A stretch of 64,000 nucleotides of DNA from Dromiciops gliroides (GCF_019393635.1 NC_057861.1:741820732-741884731), one strand, 5' to 3'. Positions 10,305 through 21,832 are shown, counted from the stretch's first letter. The notes: generated from the sequence alone by a model not told the origin. Numbers and translations are program-made.

Positions 10305-10907
10305 TGAGCAATGAAAGGAAGAGAGATAGGACAGTGGTTGGATGTGATAGATGGGTCAAGGGAAGGTTTGAAGAGGGTAAGAATGGGGATAGTTCAACAT
10401 GTTTACCAGTAGATGAGAATGAGCAATGGAGAAAATGAAGATCTATAAGGAAGTGGTGGGAGAAAGGGTAGTGTCTACTACTAGTGGAGGCAAAAGGGAA
10501 TTGGGTAAAAACACATGGTGAATGGTATCTCTTTTGCTGTGATGCCAAGGGAAAGGAACCCAAAATTCTATGAGAAATAGAGAAAAAGGAGCTGAAGGAA
10601 TTCACAAAGGGTAGCCTTGATCTTCTCTGAGAAGTGGGAGGTTAGGACCATCTGTTCAATGCAAGGGGGCTGGGGTGCAGCTGGTGGCAAGGAGGAGAGA
10701 AGAACAGGTTTGGGAACCCTTCGATATGGGGAATGAGATAAGAACTCTGTTAAGTGCTGAGTAGTGGGGTTGTCCAGATGCCTCAGTGACTCAGCTGACA
10801 TTATTTATCATGTTATCCATTCCTTGCCAACAATGATCAGCTGCTCTGAAATCTGATGGTGGGAGTTACCCAGGGATGAGGATCGTAGGTCAATAATTGA
10901 GAAAAGC

Positions 10908-11051
10908 TGGGGCAACTACATGGTGCAGTGGATAAAGCACCAGCCCTGGATTCAGGAGGACCTGAGTTCAAATCTGACCTCAGACACTTGACACTTACTA
11001 GCTGTGTGACTTTGGGCAAGTTTTGCCCCACAAAAACAAAAAAACAAAAAA
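10908..11051 (+). mobile_element. Short CORE-SINE with TSD
   Basis: Complete head, shortened CORE end ('gggcaagttttgcccc'), tail (AAAAAC)n. TSD TGAGAAAAGC at 10898-10907 and 11052-11061. Confidence 0.9.
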
Positions 11052-11061
11052 TGAGAAAAGC

Positions 11062-11380
11062 CAAAGATGTGAGAGACTTTGGGGTGGTAGCTACTGAACT
11101 TTTTAAGCGGCATGACTGATAATGGAGGTGAGCTCAGCTCAGGTTCCTAGGCCCTCCTCACATTTCCATGCTAAAACATAGCCCTAAGATTCTTAAATAT
11201 TTGTACATTACATATGTATTTTTCATCTGATGCTGTCTGCTTCTCCTGACTGGTCCTCCCTTCTCTAACTGTCTATTACCTCCCTGGTTCCAACCTCATC
11301 TTTCATAATGTGGACTCTAATGTCCCTACCACCCTGAGGAACCCCAGGTGGGAGACCCTCCCTCTTTTAGGAAATCAATA
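11062..11380. other. No gene seen
   Basis: Non-repetitive to the eye; a pyrimidine-rich part near 11240-11300 may be a worn L2 end but is too weak to call. Confidence 0.35.
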
Positions 11381-11530
11381 GGAGCAGCTAGGTGGCACAG
11401 TGGATAAAACACTGGCCCTGGACTCAGGAAGACCTGAGTTCAAATCCGGCCTCAGACACTTGATGACTTACTAGCTGTGTGACCCTGGGCAAGTCCCCCC
11501 AAATGATGGGGGTGTACAAAAAAAAAAAGG
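11381..11530 (+). mobile_element. Short CORE-SINE, altered 3' end
   Basis: Normal A and B boxes; after 'gggcaagt' the usual CACTTAACC end is replaced by 'ccccccaaatgatgggggtgtac' before the A run. Confidence 0.88.
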
Positions 11531-11567
11531 TAAATTTTTTAAAAGGTAAACAAACAATAATGTTAAA

Positions 11568-12380
11568 AAACTGGCCCTGTTCTCAAGAAGCTTATAGTCT
11601 AATGAAAGAGACAACATGCAAACAGCTATGTACAAACAAGACAAGCTAAATTAAGGATTGATAATTCACCTTTAGAGGGAAGGCACTTGCATTAAGGTGG
11701 ATCAGAGAGGGGTTCATTCAATTATTTACTTATTTATTTTTAGCATTTAAAATTTTTGCATTCCAAATTCTCTCCCTCCTTCCTGCCCTTCCCCTACCCA
11801 TTAAGAAGGCAAAAAATAATATCAATCAATTATATATGTGAAATCATGCAAAACATTTCCATATTAGTCATGTTGAAAAAGGGGGGGGCAAAAAATTTTG
11901 AAAATTTAAAAAAATATGCTTCAATATGCACTTAGACTCCATTAGTTCTTTATTTGGAGATGGATAGCATTTTTCAGTTCCAATTCCAAAGGACTTGTCT
12001 TGGATCATCATATTGATCAGAAGAGAGCTAAGTCATTCACAGTTGATCGTCATACAATACTTCTGTTACTGTGTACAATGTTCTCCCAGTTCTGCTCATT
12101 TCACTTTGCATCAGTTCATATAGGTCTTCCAAGGTCAAAAAAAGCTTCTTGTGAAGAAGCTGGGGTTTTAGCTTAGATGGAAGCCAGGTAGGTCAGGAGT
12201 CAGATGACAAGGGAGAGAATTCCAGGCATAGAAGACAACCAGATGGATTGTGTTGGGCTAGAAACAGCAAAGAGGACAGTGTCACTGGATCACAGAGAAG
12301 GGGAGGAAATTGTAAGAAGACTGGAATGAAGGATGGGGCCATGTGATGAAGGGCTTTCTAGGTTCTAGGTTTGAGCAATT
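11568..12380 (-). mobile_element. L2-type LINE relic split by an L1 piece
   Basis: Left part 'tgttctcaagaagcttatagtctaatgaaagagacaacatgcaaac'; right part from about 12150 'gggagagaattccaggcatagaagacaacc' and 'gaggacagtgtcactggatcacag'. The two halves are the expected neighbours in an inverted L2. Confidence 0.6.
11735..12149 (-). mobile_element. L1-type LINE 3' end, nested in L2
   Basis: 'ccaaattctctccctccttcctgcccttcccc', 'aaatcatgcaaaacatttccatattagtcatg', 'ttgatcagaagagagctaagtcattcacagttgatc', 'ctgctcatttcactttgcatcagttcatat' are inverted L1 3' sequence. Confidence 0.75.
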
Positions 12381-14130
12381 TGCTCTCTGCCAATGAGTTT
12401 CCTCAGTCCACAGGCCTCTTAATTGTCTTTCCCAGACTTCCCGTCTACGAATATAAATAACTGTGATAACTCATCAATCTACCATGGCTCAGCCCCCATC
12501 CCACTGAGATTCTGAGTCTCCTCAACTTTAAGTAACCCAGAAAGATTACTCATTCACAGGTAGATTAAATGGACTCTTTATTACAGTGAAAACAAAAACA
12601 GGAATGTTTTTGTTCAAACTCTTGAGCTATGACTCTCCTCAAGGTCTGTAATGTGAATTTCCCACCCTTTTTTTTTTGTTCTTTCACAGGGAAAGGAGAA
12701 AGATTGATACCCCTTCCCCCAAGCCTTTGTACCAAGCATGCCTAGTTTAAAAATCACCAGGGCTGAGGAGGAGGGGAGCAGGGTCACCGACCCTTCATTC
12801 TCCAGTTCATCCCACCTCACTGCAGGGCTGGTGATGGTCATCCACTCCTAGACCTGTAGGCAGGGTATTCCCTCCCCGTTCAATCACCAGGCAAATCCTG
12901 TGGCCTAATGCTTTAGCAAGCTTGATCCTTGAGGTTCTGAGGTCTGAGGTGGAGGGCTGCCACCACACTCATCCTTCCCAGGAGTCTCCATCCCCAGACC
13001 AGTGCGATCCATCATGCTACCTACCCTTCTTATCTCACAAGCCTCCTGCATCATTGACACATTCTAGTTTTATGGCTGGACCCCAAGGGCTGGTGGGTTG
13101 GGGAAGTTATTTGAAAGAGGGATTGTTAGACTGAAAGAAGAGCCATCTCCTGAGCTCAAACCTCCTGGTGTTTGTTCCCTTTTTCATCTTTGGCATCTTT
13201 TCCATAAAGTATCCTGACTCTCTTTTAAATGTCCCACTAATGCTGTGTGACATTAGGATGATTGTGCCCTGAAGCTCTTCCAGCCTGCATGTCCTGTTCT
13301 TTCTGGCAGGGAAACAATCTAGAAAATTGCAGAATAGAAACCCAAGCTGTTCCAGGCATGGGTCACAATTTAGAGACAAGAACAAGAAGTCTAACTTTGG
13401 GTACTTCAGCCTGTGTAGGGGAAAGAAGCCCTTTTACATCAGCTCCCTTCTGGGAGCAACAGAGATGGATGAAGGGAAGGGATAAGGGAGGAAAAGGGGA
13501 GAGAGAGGAAGGAGTAGGAAGAGGTGGAGAGAGAGAGGAAGAAAGAGACAGAGAGAGACAGAGAGATAGATATTATTTCAGCCCCCAAAGGTTCTGTGCA
13601 TTAGGGAAAGGCTGGACCTGAACATCAAGTAAAATGTATGATTTTTTTTTACTATGTTACATGTTGAATAATGCCTCCACTTTTGTTTTACTGTTTCATC
13701 TGATTAAAGTGTCTTTATATGACATGTCCTTGAATTAGAGGTGAATCCATGGAATGCGCAGCCAATGGTGAAAGAGAGAGGAGTCACCCTAAAGTAGGCT
13801 GGGGGCTGCACATTAAGATCTGATTGGGCACCAATCATAGGCTAACATAAGAATCTGTGCTGCTACCTACAAAGGGGTGGATCTAAGGGGAGACTAGCAT
13901 CAAGCTCTAAGTGAAGATGAGAAAAGGACCAGGACCTGGCCTGATAGACAAAAGCGTGCTCTGGCATTGGGAGGTGCACATGATACATGGGGCGAGCACT
14001 TGAATGGCAACACATACACCCCCATAACAATAACGATAACATTTTTTAAATTGTTAGATTAGTATTAATTTCCTTGAGTCTCTGAGATAAAAGATATAAT
14101 TAGAAGGCAAAATGGCACCTTAACCTATTA
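12381..14130. other. No gene seen; purine-rich tract within
   Basis: No exon-like ORF or recognised transposon. 13466-13572 is a G/A-rich low-complexity tract (GAGAGAGGAAG units). A minus-strand AATAAA lies near 12577, which alone is not enough to call a transcript end. Confidence 0.4.
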
Positions 14131-14144
14131 AAATATGCCTTTGA

Positions 14145-14478
14145 GAACTCATGATGGAAAATGTTCTCCACATCCAGAAAAAAGAACTGTGGATTCTGAA
14201 TGCCGATTGAACCAGACTGTTTCTACTTTTTGGTTGTTGTTTCTTTTCTTTTTTGAGGTTTGCCCCTTGTGTTCTGATTCTTCTTTCACAACATGACTAA
14301 TGCAGAAATATGTTCAATGTGATTGTACATATATAACCTATATTAGATTGTTTTCTATCTTGAGGGGGGAAGGAATGAGGGGGAGGGAAAATATTGGAAC
14401 TCAAAATCTTATGAAAACAAATGTTTGAAAACTATCTTCACATGTAACTGGAAAATAATAAAATACTTTTATGATAAA
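14145..14478 (+). mobile_element. 5'-truncated L1-type 3' end with TSD
   Basis: Sense L1 3' end: 'tgttctccacatccagaaaaaagaactgtgg', 'catgactaatgcagaaatatgttc', 'gattgtacatatataacc', 'catgtaactggaaaataataaaa'. TSD AAATATGCCTTTGA at 14131-14144 and 14479-14492. Confidence 0.85.
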
Positions 14479-14492
14479 AAATATGCCTTTGA

Positions 14493-14950
14493 TAATTTGT
14501 GATTTGTTTGCCTTATTAATAAGCTAACACCATTTTTAGTGATGCAGTTCTTAAACTAGCTGTAACTATAGCCCTACACTTGAGTGACTAGAGGTCCAAT
14601 GAACATCCATGTTTTGCAGTCCTGACTATGTTCTCCAAGCCATTTGTTTCTCATCATTTAAATCACTCCATTCAAGTTTCATGGCTAATTGCTCTAGTAC
14701 TGATTGGGTAGGATACTTTGGATGACTAACTCCTCCATTTGGGGAAGGGGCACAGGAGAACGGGGGCTGAGAAAAAGAAGGGTTTTTGAGAGAAGCTAAT
14801 GACTTGATAGTTCTGACATCACCCCATTTATTTTTTTTGCATCTGACTTTTGTCCACAATGATCATTGCTATGAATGATTTATGAAGGGTGGTTTCCACT
14901 GACTTTCTTCTTCTAGTGCATTTGTGCCAAGTATAAATGTAAATCTCGGT
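14493..14950. other. No gene seen
   Basis: Unremarkable sequence with a short T run near 14828; no exon-like ORF and no recognised repeat. Confidence 0.4.
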
Positions 14951-14954
14951 CTTG

Positions 14955-15457
14955 GACAAACTCATCAGCATTTGCAGCGCTCCACAATCTGGCTCCAACC
15001 TACCTTTCCAGGGTTTTTGTTTTGTTTTGTTTTGTTGTCCCATTCCTTTCTTCCACTCATTCTACATTCCAGACCCTGTTTGCTAATCACCATCTACATT
15101 GTGCTATCATCTATTTCCCTGCCTTTGCCTGTGCCTAAATGTACAACCTCCTCACGTCAGCCTTAGGGACCATTGTGACTTACCCTTCTCATTTTACAAA
15201 AGAGTCTCAGAGAGGTTGTGATTTGCCCAGGATCACAGGGGTCCCTTCTAAGAATTCCAAGCTTTTCTTGCAAGGCTCTGCTGAGGTGCCAAATCCTAAA
15301 TTCACTTATATATGTACTTACTGTTGCCTATGTAAGCTCCTTAAAAAAAAAAAAAAAAAGAATGTAAGCTCCTTAAGAGGAGAGATTGTATTATTTGTTT
15401 GTCTTTGCACAGTGCCTAACACATAAGGGGTATTTAATAAAGGCTTTTTAATTGATT
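14955..15457 (+). mobile_element. L2-type LINE 3' end
   Basis: 'ctccacaatctggctccaacctacctttccaggg', 'catctatttccctgcctttgcctg', then 'atgtaagctccttaagaggagagattg' and 'cacagtgcctaacacataaggggtatttaataaagg' are in L2 order. The middle (15183-15262) looks like an inverted MIR fragment. Confidence 0.7.
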
Positions 15458-15499
15458 ATATGAAGAATTCCTGTTTCCCTTATTTGTAAATGCCCTCTT

Positions 15500-15668
15500 G
15501 CTGAAATATTTTGTATTTAATTATCCATGTATATATTGTATCCCTCCAGTGGGATGTCAGTGGGATGTAAACTCCATGAGGACAAAGGACTATTCCATTT
15601 ATACCTGTTATTCCATTATTTCTGTTTTCCAAAAGTAGGCACTCAATAACTATTGAATTATTGAAATG
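15500..15668 (+). mobile_element. L2-type LINE 3' end
   Basis: 'gggatgtaaactccatgaggacaaaggac' and 'aaaagtaggcactcaataactattgaat' mark a second, shorter L2 end. Confidence 0.6.
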
Positions 15669-16180
15669 AATATTTTGGTATTCTGTTTTAGATAGCATTT
15701 CAGTGCTGACATTTACATGCTATATTCCTAAATTGATCAAACTGAGTTATTGTTAGCTTTCTTGATGTGTTAAATATGAAGAAGGAAAAAAAAAGAGGAA
15801 ATCTCTTCGTACCTGGTAAGTCACAGCAACCCTTTACCTCACTAAAAGATGTCATAAGGCAGTAAATGATTCATTGTCAAATAAATCCTACGAACAATCA
15901 GAACTCATACTGGGGGCAGATGAGGCGGGCAGCCTACCACGGTGCAACAAGCAAAAGAGGACCCAAAAAGGAACACAGTAAAAACTCCTTTTTAGAAATG
16001 CATATATTTTTATTGTCCCAAAATTCCACTTCCCATGGCTCAGGGGTGTTCATTTGTGATAAATGAACCATATCATATTGAGATACAAAGATTCCAGTGG
16101 ACAATAGCCCTGAAGGATACAATTTTCTTACTTTGCCTACCAGAAACAGACGCTAAGCATTTATGATGATAATTACTACA
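15669..16180. other. No gene seen
   Basis: AT-rich sequence without recognisable repeat or exon. Confidence 0.4.
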
Positions 16181-16184
16181 AGAT

Positions 16185-16400
16185 TTTTGAGGAGGGAGAG
16201 ATCACTTATTTGGTGCCGTCAGGGGTGATTTTGTGAAGGAAATGGAATTTGGGCTAGGTTTTGAAAGATGGGTAGTATTTGAGCAGGCAGAGATGAGAGA
16301 GGAGAGCATGAACCAAGATTGGAATGGCCTGGAAAAAAAATCCAATGTGGTAGGAAGCACAAGGTATAATTTAGATGACAGTAAATATGCTGGAGGTAGT
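16185..16400 (-). mobile_element. L2-type LINE relic
   Basis: 'gtgaaggaaatggaatttgggctaggttttgaaagatggg' and 'tgagagaggagagcatgaaccaagattgg' fit an inverted L2 interior; low identity. Confidence 0.4.
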
Positions 16401-16515
16401 ATGTAAGCCCCTTGAAAGTAGAGACTGTCTCAGTTTTATATTTGGAGCCCAGCATCTAACACCATGCCTGGTACATATTAGTTGTCTAACAAATTTTTAT
16501 TAGCTGATTGATTGA
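16400..16515 (+). mobile_element. L2-type LINE 3' end
   Basis: 'gtatgtaagccccttgaaagtagagactgtctc', 'caccatgcctggtacatattagttg' then the terminal ATTG repeats. Confidence 0.6.
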
Positions 16516-16689
16516 TTTACTGATGGCAGAAAAGCAATAGCGAGAGCTTAGACTTGAAGGGTAAACTCATTTATTGATCACCAGAAACAATGAACTAAGT
16601 TTTGACTAGAATTGAAGAAGAAAAGATCATACTTCTGAAATGCATTAGTGCACTAGATTTGAAATCAAAAACCCGGGTTCAATTCATTC

Positions 16690-16810
16690 TATTTAATAAA
16701 AATTAAGTGCTAATTACATGCTAGACATTGTACTAAGCCCTGGGGATACAAATAGGAAAAAGACAGTCCCTGACCTCAAGGAGTTTACAGTCTAATGAGG
16801 AAAATGACCC
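16690..16810 (-). mobile_element. L2-type LINE 3' end relic
   Basis: Inverted end: 'acatgctagacattgtactaagccctggggatac', 'agacagtccctgacctcaaggagtttacagtctaatg'. Confidence 0.65.
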
Positions 16811-17189
16811 ACAAAAGGAAGCAGAAAAACCAATGTGGAGGGAAGGTAACTGATGGGTGGAGCCATCCAGGTACCTGATGGATGGAGAATTCAGCCAGAG
16901 AAGTCCCAAGGTAATGCAGCCAGGTAAGAAATGAGATAAGAAACAAGGAGCTGTCTTAGCTGAGCTCTCTCTTTAAATGGAGGTTTCAAGCTCATGTCCC
17001 CACCCTCCAGTCAGACAGACAGTAGTGATGAGATAGTCTCAAGGCTGATGTGATCTTATAGGACCATAAGATTATCCCAATAATGAGCTTCCTGGGGCAT
17101 GGTGGACAAATCAGTCAGTACGGCCCGGTGAGAGATGAGGAGGATTCAAAAACCTATCTGTGTCCCATATCCTCTATATGACCTTTGGA
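16811..17189. other. No gene seen
   Basis: Unassigned sequence between an L2 relic and family X; no exon-like ORF. Confidence 0.35.
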
Positions 17190-17885
17190 GTGTATGGGGT
17201 GTTCAGGAACTAGCACCTCGGGTGTGAGAGCTGCTGAGCCCTTTACAGGGCTATTCATTCACCTTTCATGTCAACTGGCACTCAATTCTCACCTAGGACT
17301 CCAAGAAGTTGCAGCCTGCACAGCAGCCATACCCAGACTGGCTAAATTGGTTTGAGGGTAACCAAGGGTCCTCAGATCTATAGGTGAGTTGGGTGGGACG
17401 CCCCACTCATGTGAAAACTTTCCCTGGTGGAATGGACAGATGAGAATAATTTGTTTCAATGGCCATGAAGGTAGCTGAAGCAGGTACAATGAAGTGAATA
17501 GAGCTTGGCACTGAAGACACCAGTCTCCTGCTGTACTATGGGTCATTGCCAGTGGTCTTAATTTTTGTCCTGCCAATGGATATAGATGTCTTTTTTTTTT
17601 TCCCAGTAAGGCAATTGGGGTTAAGTGACTTGCCCAGGGTCACACAGCTAGTAAGTGTTAAGTGTCTGAGGCCGGATTTGAACTCAGGTACTCCTGACTC
17701 CAGGGCTGGTGCTTTATCCACTGCGCCACCTAGCTGCCCCGGATATAGATGTCTTGAGGAGAGGGTGAGTCTGACAACTTTGTGCAACTCTGCCTCCCTT
17801 AAATCCAATTCACATGCAAGTCAAGATATCACCCCATGGTGTCTTCGGTCCTCTTTCAACCAAGGACAAAGGACATATGACCTTC
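17190..17885 (+). mobile_element. Unclassified interspersed repeat, family X, SINE-interrupted
   Basis: Aligns by eye over its length with 37440-37990: 'tgagccctttacagggctattcat', 'gactccaagaagttgcagcc', 'atggccatgaaggtagctgaagcagg', 'ttgtgcaactctgcctcccttaaatccaattcacatgcaagtcaagatatcacccc'. The end 'tcctctttcaaccaaggacaaagg' is shared with the inverted fragment at 4728. Family name not known to me. Confidence 0.6.
17593..17740 (-). mobile_element. Short CORE-SINE with perfect 15-bp TSD
   Basis: Inverted full copy. TSD GGATATAGATGTCTT at 17578-17592 and 17741-17755, identical. Little diverged, so fairly young; it dates the enclosing repeat as older. Confidence 0.95.
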
Positions 17886-18054
17886 AGGAAGACACTGAAT
17901 GTCTCTGGGTCTTAGTTTCCTCATCTCTATGTAGCACAGATAGACTCTGCAGCTGCTCTCCCAACCCCTATTAGCACAGACAGAAGGGTCCCCCTAGTAA
18001 ATTTGGCAACAATGTAACCTCACAGGGTAATCAGGGTGGTCTGGAGGGGTTAGG

Positions 18055-18230
18055 ACTATTTTTCTAATGCTTAATTTTATTAATTTTTTCAATTAACAAA
18101 AAGAAATCTTCATAGCAAATATAGATAGTCAAACAAAACAAATGTCCACATTGGTCATGTCCAAAAAATATACATCTGCCTCTGCACCCTGAGTCCATCA
18201 CCCCCATGTCCAGAGGTGGGGAACTGCATG
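18055..18230 (-). mobile_element. L1-type LINE 3' end fragment
   Basis: 'ttttattaattttttcaattaacaaaaag', 'agcaaatatagatagtcaaacaaaac', 'acattggtcatgtccaaaaaatatacatctg' match the inverted end at 6225. Confidence 0.6.
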
Positions 18231-18784
18231 AATGTTCATCATATCAGCAAAGAATTGAACAAGATCACTGCATCTGCAAGTATTTCTTCAGTACTTCTCA
18301 TGTGCTCAATTTGTGCCTGCCTACCTGTGCTTTATACCCATCCATACAAGGTGGATATATTATGCAAACTCAGGAGCATAATATAAACAAGAAGAAAAAT
18401 AACACAAATAAGTCTTGAGCCATGTCCTTGAGTGGGACCTTGGGCTAAGCAAGAAGTGTGTCACTCGAATTTGGTAACATAATTGCTGAAGAGGTGGTGG
18501 AGTTGTCTGCTAGAAAAATGAGAGAACACCTTCCTGGAAGACTGCTACACGTGAGGAGAGGAACAGACAAGGGGAGAATCAGAACTTCAAGAAACCTCTC
18601 TGGCTCCTGTCTACATTTCCAAGTCGTGTTTCCAATTCCTCTCCATTCCAGTCAGACCTGCCTGCTAGTCATACCCCTTTCACAATATCCTATTTCCCAC
18701 CACCATACCTTTGCCAGCAGACTTTGTAAGAAAGATCAGAAGAGATTCTGTAACTGGAGCTGTTAATAGTGTCTTCTGGTCGTT
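18231..18784. other. No gene seen; possible L2 piece
   Basis: 18600-18730 (ctctggctcctgtctacatttcc, catacctttgcc) weakly resembles a sense L2 end. The rest is unassigned. Confidence 0.35.
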
Positions 18785-21085
18785 TCAGTTTTGTTGTTGT
18801 TCAGTTGTGTCCTATTCTTTGTGACCCCATGACCCTTCTGTCCTCCATTATCTCTCAAGGTCTGTCCAAGCTCAAGGTCATTGTTTCCATGATGCTCATC
18901 CTCTGCCATCTCCTTTTGCCTTCAATCTTTCCCAACATCATGCTCTTTTCCAGTGAGTCCCATCTTCTCATTATGTATTTGTCCTTTCAATGAGTAGTCT
19001 GAATTAACTTCTTTAAGTGTTGACTGATTTGATCTCCTTACTATCCAAGGGACTCTCAAGCCTTCTCCAGCACCATGATTTGAAAGTGTTGATTCTGCAG
19101 TGCTCAGCTTTTCTTACAATCCAACTCTCACAGTTATACATTGCTACTGGAAAAACCATAGCTTTGACTATATGGACTTTAATTGGCAAGATGATGTCTC
19201 TGCTTTTTAGTATGCTCTCCAGATTTGCCAGAGCTTTCCTTCCAAGGAGCAAGTGTCTTCTACAGTGATCTTTGAACCCAAGGATATAACATCGGACATT
19301 GCCTCCATTTCTTTATTTGTCAGAAGTGATGGAACTAGTTTCCAAGATCTTAGGTTGTTGTTGTTTTTTTTAGCTCCTACAAGCCTGTGCCCTTCCCTTT
19401 CCCCACCTGGGCCACTGCTACTCAAGTCTACCACCTGGTTCGACCTCAACACCAGCAGAGATCCCTGTAATTTCCCCTCTGCCAAGGGCTCAGACCTCTC
19501 ACCAGACCGTGAGCTTAGTTCCAGATGACACTGGCACAGCAGCTGATTCAGAGAGTCGGGGCCGGGGGGGGGGGGGGGTCTCTTTCTCTGGCAAGGCCTT
19601 CCTGGAACTGGATATGTGTGACTGTGGGGTTGGGCTCTACTCCTGTCTCGGCACAGCAGCCCCCTCCTTCCAACCTTCTAAGCCGTCTTTGGTTGGAAAA
19701 TTATCTCAACATGTTCTTATGTGGATTTTGCTGCTCCAGGAATTGTCCTATGGCATTTTGGGGAGGTTTTTTGCAGTGATCTTGTCATGAGTTTGAGAGC
19801 TTACTGCCTTTCCTCTGCTATCTTGGCTTTACTCCGGAAGTCTCGTTTTTTTTTTTGTTGTTTTTTTTTTTTAATGTTAAGCTTTTTCACCCTTATCAAG
19901 AGGCTTCTTAATTCTTCTTCACTTTCTACCATCAGAGTGATATCATCTGCATATCTGAGATTGTTGATATTTCTCCCAGCAACCTTAATTCCAGCTTTTG
20001 ATTCATACAGCCTGGCATTTTACATAAAATGAATATAAGTTAAATAAATAAGGTGACAACATAACAGCCTTGTAGTACTCCTTTTCCAGTCTTAACCAAT
20101 CAGTCATTGCATGTTTGGTTCTGACTTGCTTCTTGGTCTCCTTACAGAATCCTCAGTAGACAAGTAAGATGATATGGTGCTGCCATCTCTTTGAAGACTT
20201 GCCACATTTTGTTGTGATCCACCCAGTCAAAGGCTTTAGTGTAACCAATGAAGCAGAAGTAGATGTTTTTCTGGAACGCCCTCATTTTCTCCACAATCCA
20301 GCAAATGTTGACAATTTCGTCTCTAGTTCCTCTCCCTTTTTGAAAACCAGCCTGCTCGTCTGGTAATTCTCAGTGCTGAACCCAAGCTAGAAGAGTCTTA
20401 AATATAACCTTGCCGGTGTATGAAATGAATGCGGTTGTTTGTAGTTTGAACATTCTTTGGCATTGTTCTTCTTTAGGATTGGGATATAAACTAATCTTTC
20501 CCAATCCAGTTGCCACTGTTGAGTTTTCTAAATTTGCTGACATATTGATCACAGCACTTAATAGCATCATCTTTTAGGAATTTAAATAGCTCAGCTGGAA
20601 TTCCATCACCTCCATTAGTCTTATGGCTAGCAATGCTTCCTAAGGCCTTCTTGACTTCATTCTCCAAGATGTCTGGCTCAAAATCAGTAACTCCACCATC
20701 TTGGTTGTCAGAGATGTTAAGATCTTTCTAGTACAGTTCTTCTGTATATGTTTGCCACCTCTTCTTTATCTCTTCTACTTCTATTAAGTCCATACCATTT
20801 TTGTTTTTTATTATGTCCATTTTAATATGAAAACTTCCCTTGATGTTTCTAATTTTCTTGAAGAGATCTTGTCTTTCTCACAGTCGTGTTTTTGCCTATT
20901 TCTTTGTATTGCTCATTTAGTCTTATGGTTTTTCCTACTTTATTCAATTTAAACCTGAATTTTGCAATAGGAAGCTCATGCTCTGAGTCACAGCTCCAGG
21001 TCTTGTTTTAAATGACTGTCTAGAGCTTCTCCATCTTTGTACCTTTCAGTAGCAAAGTTCAATGAGGAGTAAACTGTTTGATCCA
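18785..21085 (-). mobile_element. RTE/BovB-family LINE, broken
   Basis: About 1.8 kb of inverted BovB-type LINE around a nested insertion. The minus-strand translation at 19013-19252 contains LLGRKALANLESILKSRDI and KAMVFPVAMYNCESW, characteristic of the BovB reverse transcriptase C-terminal part; 19207-19330 gives VISLGSKITVE. 3' end at the left matches the tail of the Mar1-type SINEs. Many stops, no full ORF, 5' part (endonuclease) absent. BovB is the family known for horizontal transfer among vertebrates. Confidence 0.85.
19372..19854 (-). mobile_element. Orphan 5' fragment of a HAL1/L1 element inside BovB
   Basis: The minus strand from 19854 down reads like the first ~480 bp of the HAL1 at 39906-40385 (shared: GGAAAGGCAGTAAGCTCTCA, ATAGGACAATTCCTGGAGCA, GTCATCTGGAACTAAGCTCA). 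No 3' part follows. The BovB sequence continues on both sides. Candidate TSD TTGTTGTTTTTTTT at 19358-19371 and 19855-19868, of low complexity. Contains a 15-G run at 19564-19578. Confidence 0.7.
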
Positions 21086-21327
21086 GTCCAGCAAGAAGCC
21101 ATCTCAGCTGAGTAAGGGAATGACCCATCCATTGATGATGTCATACTAAAAAGTGAACTTGGTGGGGACCCTGAGAATGGAGGAAAGGACTCTCAGGGCC
21201 AAGAAGTAACTCCTCAGATTGCTGGGGACTGTTTTATGTCAACCACTTGAAACTGGAACCCATTTCTCCACAGGGGCAGAGTATGGCTAAGAGGGAAAAT
21301 ATGACCCTAAGTTGGGGGATGTGTTTA
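21086..21327. other. No gene seen
   Basis: Short unassigned interval between the BovB relic and a SINE. Confidence 0.35.
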
Positions 21328-21340
21328 TGCTTCTTTTCTT

Positions 21341-21491
21341 TTTTTTTTTTTTTTAAGTGAGGCAATTGGGGTTAAGGGACTTGCCCAGGGTCACGCAGCT
21401 GGTAAGTGTTAAGTGTCTGAGGCCAGATTTGAACTCAGGTACTCCTGACTCCAGGGCCAGTGCTCTATCCACTGCGCCACCTAGCTGCCCC
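21341..21491 (-). mobile_element. Short CORE-SINE with perfect TSD
   Basis: Inverted full copy with a T run. TSD TGCTTCTTTTCTT at 21328-21340 and 21492-21504. Confidence 0.94.
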
Positions 21492-21591
21492 TGCTTCTTT
21501 TCTTATATCACATTCTCAGTCAATATTCGTTTATAAAAGCTAATTGATTTCAACTGGTTAACTGATATTGGGGAGATATCGACTGATTTAT

Positions 21592-21832
21592 CAATGTTGT
21601 TCAGTTGTCTGACTCTTTGTGACCCCATTTTGGGTTTTCTTGGCAAAGATACTAGAGTGGTTTGCTATTTTCTTGTCCAGATCATTTTACAGATGAAGAA
21701 CTGAAGCAAACAGGGCTAAGTGACTTGCCCAGTGTCACACAGCTAGTAAGTGTCTGAGGCCAGATTTGAACTCAGGTCTTCCTGACTCCAGACCCAGCAT
21801 TCTCTCCACTGCGCCATCTAGATGCCTCTAAT
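21592..21832 (-). mobile_element. Mar1-type SINE with BovB-like tail
   Basis: Starts with the inverted tail 'tgttgttcagttgtctgactctttgtgaccccatttt', then 'ttacagatgaagaactgaagcaaacagg', CORE and tRNA-like head. Confidence 0.85.

Larger units (their letters stand above)
9010..10850 (-). mobile_element. L2-type LINE relic, interrupted
   Basis: Pieces in order match inverted L2 as known from other mammals: 'gtgatatttgagctgagtcatgaaggaag', 'ctcaagcacctgcaatgtgtgggtcactgtgct', 'agaggccagtgtggctggattgaagagtg', 'cagctgcagaaaggtcaaggatgaagacttagaaaagacc'. Split by a MIR near 9563 and two SINEs at 9945-10304. ORFs here are shadows. Confidence 0.55.
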
